The notes beneath the pieces were generated by a model. That model was not told where the DNA came from. It was given only the letters and a program-made list of their open reading frames with translations, and ran no database searches. DNA of 64,000 nt from NCBI GenBank assembly GCA_948329865.1, contig OX415252.1, positions 80,268,642 to 80,332,641 on the forward strand, read 5' to 3'. Position numbers and translations under genes: made by a program. Below, piece after piece: positions 22,933 to 34,751 of this stretch (position 1 is its first letter; every line of letters starts with the position of its first letter). This stretch comes from Linaria vulgaris (Eukaryota; Streptophyta; Magnoliopsida; Lamiales; Plantaginaceae).

Positions 22933-24966
22933 ATGAAAAATAATGTTGAACCCACGGGAAATACAACTTCATGTCGCAGGTTGGATTTTGAAAAAGAAAC
23001 TTATTGCAGTGGTGCTTCCAAAGAAAATAATGCAAAAGAAGTTGAATATATTGATCTCAAAAGAAATAAAGACGACTTCAAAGATGATGGCTCCAAAATT
23101 TCTGAAATCAAAATTCCCGAAGTCGGTATGCAATTTGACACTGAAGAATCGGCTTGTCAGTTTTATAATGAATACGCACTTGCACTTGGTTTTAGCATTA
23201 GAAAAGCGTCGTCGCATAAAGATGGAAATAACAAGATTTTGGATAGAAGATTTTGTTGTTCGTGTCAAGGTCGTAGAGTACATGATAAAAGAGATGAGAC
23301 TATCAAATGTCCTCGACCTGAAACGAGAACGCTTTGTCGAGCACATATGAGAATAAGTGCACGTCATCGTGGAAAATATGATGTTGTCGGATTTGTTCCT
23401 GAACATAATGGACATGATTTAGTTAGTCCAAGGAAATCTCATTTTTTGAGGTCTCATAGAAGTATCAACGCAGAACAAGCAACACAAATTGAGAATCTTG
23501 AAAAGTCGGGGATACGACCAAAAGCGGGAATGGAGTATATGGCTCTAGAAGTAGGTGGTCGTAGGAATGTCGGCTTTCTTGTTGAAGATATGAGGAACTA
23601 TTTGAATTCAAAGAGAACAATGAACATGGGAGAAAAAGATGCAGGAGGCATACTTAATTATTTGCAGCTGAAGCAATCACAAGATCCAAATTTCTTCTAT
23701 GCGCTTCAGGTTATCAAGATGATTGAAGAAATTGATACAATCTCGGTGAATAAAGCTAGTTCAAAATCGAAAGTCGAATCTTCTCATGGTCCCAAATATG
23801 TAGTTAAAAAAGCTTGTGTATCCAGGTTGGCAGAGAACCAATCTCCCACCTCTCCAATATTAGAGGAACAACAAGAGCAATTACCTATAGTTGGAGACGA
23901 TAAAGGTGAAAGCTCCTTTGATGAAATAATGATACAAGGATTGAAAGTGAAGCACAATGCTAAAGTAAGATCTGGGAAAAGGATAAAGAGCGGCTTGGAG
24001 CAAGCTATAGGCAAGAAGAAGGGGAAGCGTATTAAAAGTTTGTCAAACAAGTCTTCTCCTAATGATTTCTTTGATACTAATGGACAAGTAAGTTGCATTT
24101 TTAACGAACTACTAGTATAAATGAGATTTGTGCCATCTCATGAGATCTATCAATTATGTTAATTATATTTTCTTAAATATTTCAACTAGTTGAGTAGTTT
24201 TATATTATGAAATCATGTGTAATTGATGTATATTGGCAGAAAATGAGTAGCCGCTCAAGTTCAATGGTTCAAAGTGTGTCATACCCATTGCAACAATCTT
24301 TATCACAACTTCCACAGGTTTGAACATGTTATAATATAGTTAAGTAATTTTACTACTTTTGCATGTGAGTATTTTTTTTTTGTTACTATCTTATGGCCTT
24401 TTGTCATTTTCTTATCTTTGAGCAGATTTATTAGAATTATCATGTTGGTATACTAAGTCATACTTCAGAATAAATTCAAGTATATTTTTTTCACACGTGA
24501 TCATATTCTTTACTAACTAATATTTTTGTCATTTTCTCATCTTGGAAAAAAAACAGAACTACATAGTTGGTGTATCTAATCAGAATTGGGGCATACTGAA
24601 TCATGGCCGCGGCCAATCTCTTACAGACATACGACCAGCTTTGGCACAGTTTGCCCAGGTTCTCATATTTTTAGTTTTACTTATTATGATAATATTATTT
24701 ATTAGTTTTCATGTGTGAGTGTGTTGTTTTACTTACATTTTTTTCTTTTCTTGAAAAAAAAAGAACTATCAAGTTGGTGTAACTAGCAGAACTTTTCACC
24801 AAAATTTGGATGTACCTTACAATTTCGGAGGTCATACGCATTCTTATGTTCCTGCACCACAAACCATATATAGGGGTAAGTTTTCTTAAATGCAATTTGT
24901 TCTAGTTACCAATTGAAGCCAATTTAATTGTATATTATTATGTTATGTTTTCGAATATCCTATAGA

Positions 24967-25015
<49 letters not shown>

Positions 25016-25307
25016 GACAGTTGGGCACTTCAAATGTACATCAATCCACTTATCTTTACTATAATCCAATAAAAGAGCAAGATAAGAGTATTAACTTGAC
25101 CATGTTACAACAGGTGACGTATACAATATTGAATTTGTACTCAAAATATCTATTTTTATGGTGAAATATTGTGCATCTGATTACTCATTGTTTACCTGCC
25201 AGGCCCAAATGCTCCACCAACAAGAGTTTCATAGATTCAGGATGAAAGATACAAGTCTTGAAACAAAGGAGCAGAATGCTAGCAACAAAGACGGTAGCTC
25301 CAAGTAG
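22933..25307 (+). CDS. FAR1-related protein without transposase domain (FRF-like), six exons
   Basis: Coding exons read as 22933-24087, 24240-24317, 24557-24658, 24764-24875, 25021-25113 and 25203-25307, with GT-AG borders. ATG 22933 directly follows an intron ending in TTTTCAG; an in-frame ATG at 22909 lies inside that intron. Residues about 70-164 form a FAR1 DNA-binding domain: ACQFYNEYALALGFSIRK, RRFCCSCQG, later Cys residues and a His pair near 158-161. Residues about 209-258 match the segment between FAR1 and MULE domains (GFLVEDMRNYL, FFYALQ). The text then jumps in frame to an FRS-like basic tail (residues about 340-380) with no MULE catalytic or SWIM domain. Later exons are Gln/Ser-rich. 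Joining exon 4 to exon 5 puts the following frame out by one base, so either a different splice is used or the 3' end is damaged. It is probably a nuclear DNA-binding protein. Confidence 0.7.
24971..25010. repeat. TA microsatellite in an intron
   Basis: About 20 TA repeats lie between exons 4 and 5 of the FAR1-like gene. Confidence 0.9.
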
Positions 25308-25727
25308 TGTAGAAGACAAAGGAGTGCATAGTTATATGTTTTGCTCTTTTTATCTTTATCTCATATGACTCTTCAAGGATAAAACTTAATTGTTGAGACT
25401 TGAGATTGAAAGCAATTTTAGTTTCTAGTATATTGTTTTTCTTCTTCTTTTTTGTGAAAGGAAAACTTTATTAAGAACTTGCAGATTCTTTATGCATTGA
25501 ATGCACATTTTCGAAGGAAGGATACAGCATTAAGAATGCTTTTCCTTTTTCTAAGAGCATGCCTGTTTCTGGTGATTTCAAGTGGAAGCTTAAGTAGTTC
25601 TCAGAAGAGAATCAATTGAAATTTGTAGCTTTGGTCAAGGCAATCCATGCTCAGGCCACTTCATCTTCTTCCCTTATTGTCAGATGTAAATCATGAAATA
25701 GACTTATTTACTCTTATATTCTTTTCA

Positions 25728-25905
25728 TTCTTTGGACAAAAAAAAGAAAATAATAACAACAACAGAAGAGCTTTTCATTCTTTGGACCAAAAAAAAAAAA
25801 GAAATACATGACACAAGTTAATAACAACAAAACAGAAGAGCTTTTCTTTCTTTGGACAAAAAAACAAAAATACATGACACAAGTAATAACAACAACAGAA
25901 GAGCT
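25728..25905. repeat. Three imperfect tandem repeats in 3' part of the Mutator-like element
   Basis: The units begin with CTTTTCATTCTTTGGAC or a close variant, continue with an A-rich run and end with AACAACAACAGAAGAG. Copies are about 50-70 bp and differ by indels. Confidence 0.7.
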
Positions 25906-26613
25906 ATCTAGGTACACATAAAGCTCCGATCACCTAATTCATGTTTTCATTGATGATCAGAAATTTCATGATGCTTAACACCCAAATATCAACAATAACG
26001 TTAACGAAATCAAATCCCCTCCAATCACGAAACCCGTTCTGTCATCTCAGCTTCTCCAAACCCAAAGCATGTTTTGTCGAGTTCACCAACAATTCTGTCA
26101 TCGTTATCCAACAAGAACTACGTATCGAATTATGCTTGCTCTGACCTTTCACTGAATCATAAACATCGAATGAACTACGTACGAATTCTGCTTCCAATAA
26201 ATACAGTATCACATCAACGTTCATTTAGCAGTGTATGAACCTCAACAAATTAACAGTGTATGAACCTCAAAATTATTATTTAGATCAGAGAAAATGAATC
26301 TCAACAAATTCGCGGAGGCCTGAAACCCAAAATTATTTGGATGTCGAAATCAACTCCTCCTCCCAAAATATTGTCGAAGACCGACGTCGTGAAACCCGCC
26401 GCCGACTGAGGAACGGAAAGATCTCGCGAAATCCAGATAGAGGGTTAAAGTCTCCTCATTTGAAAAATTGAAAACTTTTTTTTTTGAACTTGGTCGATTT
26501 GGAACTGAAAGAAAAAAAATTGTGGATTTCTATTTTCTGTTACCATTGATATTGTGTTAATGGAGAAGAATTGGAGATGAAGAAGAAAAGTTCTTTCACA
26601 GGAAAAAAAAAGT

Positions 26614-26770
26614 ACTTTCTCTCTCTTAATTTTTTTTATGCATTATTTTTAATGGGTTTGACCACTAATTCCACTTAATGTACAACTTGGCCAGAAATTG
26701 ACATGTGTCTTAATTTCATTGAGGGTACATAAAAGGGTACACAAATAGGGTATAGAGAAATTGGGGTGAG
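26614..26770 (-). repeat. Right terminal inverted repeat of Mutator-like element
   Basis: It is the inverted partner of 22216-22372, ending TTGGGGTGAG before the AATAAGA target duplicate. Confidence 0.85.
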
Positions 26771-26777
26771 AATAAGA

Positions 26778-27529
26778 GTGGAAGAGAGATTGGAAAAGAA
26801 AAGGAGTAGGGGATTTGGGGCGAAATAAGAGAGAAGAGGGATTGGAAGAGAAAATGAGCAGATGATTTGATTTGGGGCAAAATGAGGCCAAAGAGTTATT
26901 ATTAGAAAAAATGAAAAAGTTGGCTTAGCTAGCGCCTAACACATATGTGACATTTTTGCACTCTTCTTGTTTTAAAAGAAGCATTCAAAGACCGTATAAA
27001 AATAAACTCCGCCACCAACTTTTTATATTTGTTATTGGACAATTGAACAAAAAAATAAAGGGCGCTTTAACTCAAGTGTTTAAAATTTTCCTTCAGCCAA
27101 ACGTCCTTCGCATGAAGGGTCCGTCTCTAAGAATTAGTGCAAAAAACACGTACTTTTTTCGGGCAAGGTCTTCAACGATCTCGGCAAGGCGTCATCTCCA
27201 GGTTCTCAGCGTCATCACCATCAACTCCCTGAAGGTCCTCGTTGAGATCTGATTGTTGGCAAATTCTAGGTTTCTTTGATTTTTGTTTTTTTCGCAGCCG
27301 CACTTTCTCTTTTTCGTTCTTTCTGCTCGCTTTTATTTTGCTTGTTTCGTTACGTCTTTTTTGATTTTTCTGTTCTTTTCTGGTGTGATTTGGACATCTT
27401 ATACCGTGACTTTCATCCCTTGGCTGACTCGAGCTGCCCGAACTATTTTACGGCTTCTTCCGGCTTCGTCGTGGCAACAATGGACAACACCTGTAACATG
27501 TTGTGATCTGGTCTCTCTCTAACGGGCGG
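26778..27529. other. Intergenic DNA before the LINE
   Basis: No gene is recognised. The part from about 27250 may be LINE 5' untranslated sequence, being GC-richer and followed directly by the LINE first ORF. Confidence 0.4.
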
Positions 27530-30195
27530 CGAAGACGAGGGTGGGGGGTTTCTTGTTATCCGATTTGGTCGTGGTTAGACGTCTGATTTCCGGGAAACCA
27601 GCAAATTTCACCTCTTTCTGTATGGTGATTAAATCACTGTTCAAGGCATAGAAGGGACTCGAGATCACAATAATCAATGATAACCGGTTCTTGTTTCAGT
27701 TCTTCCACAAGATCAACAAAAAATATGCCTTTCAACATTGCCCGTGGTCTTTCAACAAGAATGTGCTGGTGTTGGCTGAAGTTGACAAGGCTGAAAACCC
27801 CATTGAGACAAATTTGGATTTTTGTAGCTTCTTCGTCTGTATCTACAATATCCCGCTAATTCGTCAAACAAGGACCACATCACATGCAATGGGTAATCTT
27901 CTCGGTATTATGGAAGAAGTGGATCTCGCAGAATCTTCAGGCATTAGTATGCGCATTCGGGTTAAAATAAATGTCACAGAACCGCTTCTAAGGTTTATGC
28001 AAGTTCGGGGAAAAGAGGGGCAGGAGATGACTGTTTCTTTTAAATACGAACGACTGCCCAATTTTGTTTATCTATGCAGAATGCTCGGGCATATTATGGC
28101 AGATTGTGAGGCCAAGTATGACGCTAATACTGATGACGATCTCCAACTACCTTATGGGGACTGGCTAAGGGAGAAATCGATGAGCACGGGCTTGTTTTTT
28201 GGGCAGCGTTTTACAGATAGAGGATGGAGTGGTGACACGGGTCAGGGACGATTTGCAAATCGGGGCAGGGGTTTTTATGCTCACGGCCGAACATGTGGAA
28301 ATGATCAATTGTGGCGAGCAAATATGGCTGACCCTGCACAGTCTTAGGAGCGTACGATTTTGGCTAGTTTTTTACGTGAACGACATGAGGCTGGGGAGAG
28401 GGATTTGAATCAAGGCGAGGGTACGTCAGGCTTAGAACGCGAAGCCGAGAATTACTGGAGGGATTGAAGATTCGAGTGGTGACACAAGTACGGAACATGT
28501 GGGTTACGCGGTTCAGGTTCATCATATTTGCCAACAACTTATGAGAGATGTCAGTCTTAGGAGCGTACGATTTTGGCTAGTTTTTTACGTGAACGACATG
28601 AGGCTGGGGAGAGGGATTTGAATCAAGGCGAGGGTACGTCAGGCTTAGAACGCGAAGCCGAGAATTACCGGAGGGATTGAAGATTCGAGTGGTGACACAA
28701 GTACGGAACATGTGGGTTACGCGGTTCAGGTTCATCATATTTGCCAACAACTTATGAGAGATGTCAGTCTTAGGAGCGTACGATTTTGGCTAGTTTTTTA
28801 CGTGAACGACATGAGGCTGGGGAGAGGGATTTGAATCAAGGCGAGGGTACGTCAGGCTTAGAACGCAAAGCCGAGAATTACCGGAGGGATTGAAGATTCG
28901 AGTGGTGACACAAGTACGGAACATGTGGGTTACGCGGTTCAGGTTCATCATATTTGCCAACAACTTATGCGAGATGTCAGTGAGAATTATGTTGCACATG
29001 GGAAAACTGGGTTAAGGGGAGGAGTAGACGTTGCAACGATAGTGGAGACTCGGGTTCAGGTTACTAGTCAGCATAAGAGTATGGGAGTTCGAATTGTGAG
29101 ACGTGACGCGATTACAAATATGGTGGTGCAAGAAATAAGGGTGGGTCAGAAACGTCTTTTTGAGGATGATAAAAGGGATGATCGGTCGATACAGAAGAAG
29201 GGACGGCTCGAGGAGTTGTCACACGATATTGAAAATCTTTTGGCAAAGACTGCTGAGCAGTCCCGCCCCCTCCAATATGTTTTCTATGCTGGAACTGTCA
29301 GGGCTTGGGGAACCCTTGGACAGTTTGGGAATTACGAGAGTTAGTTTCCATGTTTCACCCCCCTCTAATTTTCTTGCCGAAAACAAAGTGCAACACTAGG
29401 AAAGTAGAGGCGTTGAAGAGTAAGTTGAATTACTTTGGTGTTTGTGTTGAAGTCAAAGGATTGTCGGGTGGATTGGCATTACTTTGGGATAAAGAGTTGG
29501 ACGTTCAGTTACTTAGCATGTCGGAGAATCACATTGATGCAGTTGTGGTGGGAAAGGGGTTGGAACTTGACTGGCAATTCATGGGCTTTTACGGGGAACC
29601 GTATGGGACAAAGAGAATGCGTACATGTAACTTACTACGTCATCTTCGGGGAGTTTCGGGACTACCATGGTTGTGCGCGGGTGATTACAACGAGATATCG
29701 AGTCAACAGGATAAAAAAGAGGGTCCCATGCATCCAAATTGGTTGATTCGTAATTTTTGGGATACACTCGTAGAGACGAGGTTGTGCAAGATTGAGTTTG
29801 AGGGTTCTCGATTCACGTGGTGCAGCTGCCGTCCTAACTCGGGTTTCCTCTCGCTCGGGTTCAACATGTTGTGACATTAAAATTAGATCACTATGCAGTT
29901 TTGATCCACACATTGGGACAGTCAAACCGAGGTAGGAGGGTGTCGCACTTTACGTTTGAGGCGGTTTGGCTCACGAAGTCCGAGTGCAGGGAAGCGGTCG
30001 CGAGGTGTTGGAACAGAATTGGCGAGGGGGAGTTGAAAGGGAAACTCGATGAATGTCGTATGTGGCTGATGCAGTGGCAAAAGGTTGATAGGATCTATTT
30101 AAAGCGGTCGATTGATGGGCTCAAAAAGAAACTTGTCGCAACTATAAGTCGCAATAATCGAGAGAAAATGGAAAAAGTTACAATAATCTGAAGTC
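27530..30195 (+). pseudogene. 5' half of a LINE (non-LTR retrotransposon), truncated before reverse transcriptase
   Basis: ORF1-like sequence at 27691-28347 has the Gag-like DUF4283 type block and a zinc-knuckle relic, LCRMLGHIMADC, where the usual first Cys is missing, then a Gly/Arg-rich tail. A 213-bp triplication with stops follows. The stretch 28925-29344 is basic and links to an endonuclease domain at 29320-29874, with SGGLALLWDKELDV, WQFMGFYGEP and LPWLCAGDYNEI, typical of the APE-like endonuclease of plant LINEs. The linker at 29871-30191 (FTFEAVWLTKSECREAV) is the usual segment before RT. The copy stops at about 30195 and no RT follows. Frame changes near 29340 and 29870 show that it is dead. 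Confidence 0.85.
28339..28977 (+). repeat. 213-bp unit in three tandem copies inside the LINE
   Basis: The units start at 28339, 28552 and 28765 with CAGTCTTAGGAGCGTACG. They are nearly identical, with a few single-base differences such as TTACTGG/TTACCGG and CGCGAAG/CGCAAAG. The last one changes sequence after GATGTCAGTG near 28980. Confidence 0.95.
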
Positions 30196-30261
30196 GCAAT
30201 TGTCAGGCCGTAGCGAGGGGGGTCATAGGTGTTGGGGTGGAGGAGGGGGAGGGGGGAGAGA

Positions 30262-30263
30262 GA

Positions 30264-30333
<70 letters not shown>
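30262..30333. repeat. Compound (AT)n-(AG)n microsatellite
   Basis: A run of AT dinucleotides to about 30308 is followed directly by AG dinucleotides to about 30332. Confidence 0.9.
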
Positions 30334-30339
30334 AATGAG

Positions 30340-31758
30340 TGTGAGAAATAAGGAAGGGAGGGGGGTATTTATAGATAATACCCCATCCCCCCATCTGCAA
30401 CCGCGCATCGGCGCGGGCATTAAGAGTCTTGCGGCCACCCAGCGGTCACAACAGGTGCCCTTTGGCGAGATCTTTTCCCGCCAAAGACTTGCGACTGTCC
30501 GACTGTGGCAAGGGGGCAGTGTTCAATGGCGTATCCAGAAATCATATATATATGAATAAAATGAGGCCCAAGGTTTACCCCGGGCTACAACCCTAATCCA
30601 TATGCATTACATGAAATAGTTAGGCCATCAAAGAAAATTGACTCCCTAAATAGCAATTCTATTATAGCTCGCCCAACATAAATACGAAACCACGTTTCAT
30701 GTACACATGTAATATTGGAGACACACTAATTTTGTGTATAGGTAAATTTAATGATAGGAAGTTTTAAGATGCAAGAAATAAAATTACATACATTTTTTAA
30801 TCTTAGTATTTTAAAGGATTAAAATAAATATATATTCATCAAATCTCAAAAAAGAAATACTTCAACATTAAGTCTCAAGACAAGGAAAGAATTATCCATC
30901 AAGTCTCAATATTCAATAGATGGAAAGAATTTCAATTAAATCAAGTCTTTCAAATTAAGAAATCGTAGGACGCAATTATAACCGTTCATCTTGTCAGGAG
31001 ATTCTAATTGAAATTCACTATACAACTATAAATAGAATTGCTCTTGAAGAGGAAAAAACACAATCAACAATCAAGAAGTCTTGGAGCAATGAAGTTCTGC
31101 CAATCCTCTCCATCAAATTCATCGTCTTCAAAGGTGTGTCAAAAAATAACTCAACATTCAAGCACTTAGAGCAAAGAATTTATTCAAATTCTCTCATTCA
31201 AGTCCACCAATCTTCAAGGTGTTCTTCACGAGATTCATCGCGTTCTTTGTGAAAAGCTCCATTTGATCCGGCGTCAAGCTTCAAGTTTGTCAAAACAAGC
31301 ATTTTTAAAGATCGATCTTCTGCCAAGAAGATCAAACTTCAAGAAATTCAAGAAATCCAAGATCGTCTTCAAGCCATTCTTCAATAATCGTCAAGCCAGA
31401 GACTCGTTTGTTTCGAGATCAAGTCCTACAATCCTCGAAAAATTGTTGTTGGAGATTGAAGTTCCTTTAAAGAAGATCAAACTTCAACAAATTTGGTGAA
31501 TTAAAGACGAAGATCAAATCATTCTTCATCAATTCTCAAATCAAATCGTTGTTTCATTTTAGATCAAGCTCAAGCCTTTGAATTAACGTTTAACCAAAGC
31601 CACGTGAAAAACCTTCAAGTCAACCATGTTTCAAAATTAGAAAAGAATTAGAGGAATAATAGAGATTATAACCTCATACATGTCTAAATTTATATAAAAA
31701 ATATTTGTATTGATTTTTCTTGTTTTTTATTTTAAGGACTTGAAATTCTATCGCTACG
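30340..31758 (+). repeat. Non-coding DNA including a probable Gypsy 5' LTR
   Basis: The later part (about 30840-31758) looks like an LTR. A TATA-like ACTATAAATAG lies near 31023, AAGTCTTCAA-like motifs recur, and TTGGCACGTCTCGTGAG near 31762 resembles the primer site that follows the LTR in Gypsy elements with this type of gag. The left LTR end is not identified. The first 500 bases hold a GC-rich block near 30395-30520 with no recognised content. Confidence 0.45.
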
Positions 31759-31761
31759 AAT

Positions 31762-32978
31762 TTGGCACGTCTCGTGAGAAAATCTCTAGCTCTTATATTT
31801 TTTTCCAATAACTCCTCAAATTTGAAGTCACGAGAAGTCTTTTGCTCAACAATGGGCAAGTCAATGGGGGCAACAAGTGAAGGTTTTTCTCAACTGGTGA
31901 TGAAAGCTCCACTTGTATTTGGGGCAAGGCATGAAGCTAAAGATGATGATCAAGTAACTTCAATAGAAGAGAAAGTTGTAGCGTTGACAAGAGCTATTGA
32001 GAGTCTTACAAATCAAGCTGATAAACGTGAAGTACACTTGAATCGCCTTCTTTAAAACCTAAAGGTCGAATAAAGAGTTAAAGATGCTAAAGAAGTCGCC
32101 AACAACATTGGAGTTCAATGATGCATCAAGGCTGCAAGCAAAAAAAAAATGAAGTCTCCCCTCATCTCCAAAATGAAGAACTTTTTGGAAGTGACGATCA
32201 AAGCACAACATATAAAAAGGCTGCTCAAGGGGTTAGAGCTCAATAATTTGGTAAACTCCTAAGCAAAGGAAACCAAGCCACTTCTCATCTCCAAAATTCA
32301 ACTCTCCCAAGAAAGGACGAGCAAAGAGTCATGCATGAACTAAAGTCTTTGAAAGAAACCACTCAAAAGGTCAAAGCAATAGGATGTATAAAAGTTTCAC
32401 GCCAAGGAATTCAACTCTCATTCAATGGACACATCTCAGTCGATCAATTGAAGGATCTGGTTCAAGAAGTTGCAAAGGATTTTCAAGCTCATCCTAAAAG
32501 TTTCAAATCTTACACGAAGCCTTACACTCAAAGAATTGATAAATTGCAAATGCATGAGAGCTATCAACCTACGAAGTTTCGAAGATTTGACGGGAGTGGA
32601 GACCCAAGACAACATGTTGCTCACTTCATCGGAACATGCAATAGGGTTGGAACTAATAGAGATCTTCTAGTTGAGCAATTTGTTCGATCCTTAGAAGACT
32701 TTTCATTTGATTGGTATATTAATCTTAAGCCAAAGTCCATTGACAGCTCGAACGATCTACAAACTGAGTTTCTCAACCATTTTTATAGCACCCGACTTAC
32801 TTTGAACATGATTGAGCTTGCGAATTCTTATCAACAAACAGACGAGCCAGTGATTGAATACATCAGTAGATGGAGAAATTTATCCTTAAGCTACAAAGAA
32901 AAATTATCTGAAACTTCAGCCATTGAGATTTGCATATTTCAACCTCAAAAATATTTAATCTTCACAAGTAAATCCTAA
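31762..32978 (+). pseudogene. Ty3/gypsy gag fragment
   Basis: A leader frame at 31852-32055 (start MGKSMGATSEGF) is followed, after stops, by 32331-32978, which carries the retrotransposon gag core: FRRFDGSGDPRQHVAHFIGT, then QFVRSLEDFSFDWYINL, LNHFYSTR and PVIEYISRWRNLSLSYK. This is the family's capsid-like domain. The frame is cut at about 32940, where AT-rich repeats take over. No protease or pol follows. Confidence 0.85.
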
Positions 32979-32989
32979 TAAGAAATATA

Positions 32990-33590
32990 TTTAATTCGAG
33001 TTTCTACACTATAATTTTCTTCAATAACTATTAAATCTCATTGCATTTTATACCCTATACTTTTCTTAACCCAAGAACTTCTAATTAATAATCATATTCC
33101 TACAATAAAGTTAATATAAATTACATTTCAACCCCACTTTAAACTTGACGGTTGAGTCAAATTTTTAATTCAACTTCACTTTAAGTTTTTCTAAATTACA
33201 ATATAAACAAATAAAGAATAACTAAGATCATCTAATTATATTTTCTACCCTATAATTTTTCTAACTCACTATACACTTTCTACCCCGAAAGGTTTTCTAA
33301 ACTACAAATTAACCCCTAGCGTTCAATATTTTAAAACCAAATACTAACTGATAAGATCATCTAATTATATTTTCTACACTATAGTTTTCTTAACCCACTA
33401 GAGTTTGCAAACAAGCCCAATTCTTTTAATTATCGTATATCCTATAACAAAGCTTCAATACATTATATTTCAACACCACAAAAGTTATAAATCTGATAGT
33501 TGAGTCCTTTTTTCCAACTATACTTTTCACCCCTAAACTTTTTCTAAATTCCAAATTAACCCCTAAAGTTCTTTCTTTTTAGAGATGTCA
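32990..33590. repeat. AT-rich degenerate tandem repeats
   Basis: Variants of TTTTCTACMCTATARTTTTC and AAGATCATCTAATTATA recur near 32998, 33225-33260 and 33350-33385, with spacings of roughly 120 bases or multiples. No coding content is seen. Confidence 0.5.
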
Positions 33591-33904
33591 CAAATTAATT
33601 CGAAAACCAACATAGAAAACAATAATTATCCAGATAGGCATAAACCAACAATAATCAACAAGAATAATCACAAAATCATCAATATATAATCGAAATGAAT
33701 CTTTTGAAATTTCACAATCGTAAATAATGGACGAAATTAAAAAAAGAATTACATCATCATGTTTTTTGGGTTGAGTAGAGTAACTTATCAGTGATTTTTG
33801 GATGAAATTCGTCGTTCCACGACGAGTCCACAACGGTCAAATGGCAGAAATAAAGCTTTAGTTGTGTGTGTTGTGTGTGCTGCAGAGAAATTCACAGCAT
33901 GCTT

Positions 33905-34245
33905 CAAATATAAAGGATACAACGCAATTTTGCGTTGCCGTGACCCACTACAACGGAAAATTAAGTTGCATCCATTAATTTAATAAGGCTGCAACGCATT
34001 TTCTCGGTGCAAGTCCCACTATAATCGATTGTAGCCTTATCTTATGCAACCAAATTTTTTGTTGCAAGCCTAGCAACGCAAAATTTCGTTGCATAAACAA
34101 TCATGCAACGCATTATTGCGTTGTAGGCTCTTTATTCGGGCCCCACGTGGACAATTGCAACGAAATATTGCAACGTACCCTATTATGCAACGAAAATTGA
34201 ATTGCGTTGCATAACATTCCTTGCAATTATGTTGTTTTGTAGTAT
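33905..34245. repeat. Patch dense in direct and inverted GCAACG motifs
   Basis: GCAACGCA, TGCAACGAAA and the inverse TGCGTTGC or CGTTGCAT recur more than ten times within 340 bases, ending near TTGTTTTGTAGTA. It resembles the subterminal zone of a CACTA-like transposon, but no matching other end was found, so it may be a fragment. Confidence 0.5.
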
Positions 34246-34675
34246 ATAACAAAAACTTACATAAAATACCAACTAAATATGGTTGAAAGAATCAAAATGG
34301 GAAAAATAGTTTGTGTTGCTTGTTCAACCCACGCTCACCCCACCTCCAACGCGAATTTGTCCCACCAAACTCTAGCTCCATGAGTCTTTATCTAACGGAT
34401 GATAATAAAAATAAATATTCAAAATGAACGGTTGATCAAAGGACTTTGAGGACAACCTCGCACCATTCTTAATACGCTAGGGGGCAAATGTAAAATAAAA
34501 GGGAGGGGGTATAAACAAATAGCCCCATAATCCATAAATTGGGGGTTTATGTATTTTTTTTATTGCAAATAAATTTAGCTAGCACATGGTTAGAATGGCC
34601 GCAAATGATTGAATTCTCCTAATTACTGCCAACAACAAATTGAATTTTCCCATGCAACGGCCACCTACTATCCAC

Positions 34676-34682
34676 TATATAA
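34676..34682 (+). promoter_or_regulatory. TATA box of cystatin gene at 34752
   Basis: TATATAA lies about 70 bases before the ATG. The context CTACTATCCACTATATAAC is shared in part with the promoters of the cystatins at 50707 and 56151. Confidence 0.7.
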
Positions 34683-34751
34683 CTACTACCCACTGACGGT
34701 TTTCTTCCATCTCACTAAAAAGGAAAGAACAGTAGTGTCAAACAAGAAAAC

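Larger units (their letters stand above)
22216..26770 (+). mobile_element. Mutator-like element carrying a FAR1-domain gene, 4555 bp
   Basis: Two inverted repeats of about 155 bp bound it: 22216-22372 starting CTCACCCCAATTTCT, and 26614-26770 ending with the complement, differing at only a few positions. The flanks carry the direct repeat AATAAGA (22209-22215 and 26771-26777). This can be read as up to 10 bp, GAGAATAAGA, because GAG is shared with the right end. Long inverted repeats, a target duplication of about 7-10 bp and a FAR1-type gene together point to the Mutator superfamily, from which FAR1/FHY3 proteins derive. The gene inside lacks a MULE transposase catalytic domain, so the element looks non-autonomous. 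Confidence 0.8.

Noticed and set aside
26649..26891. 80-residue - strand ORF at the right inverted repeat
   Set aside because: Most of it is the Mutator-like inverted repeat and a GA-rich run; the left repeat has no such frame.
30203..30438. ORFs coding Tyr-Ile and Ser-Leu runs on the - strand
   Set aside because: They are translations of the AT and AG microsatellites.
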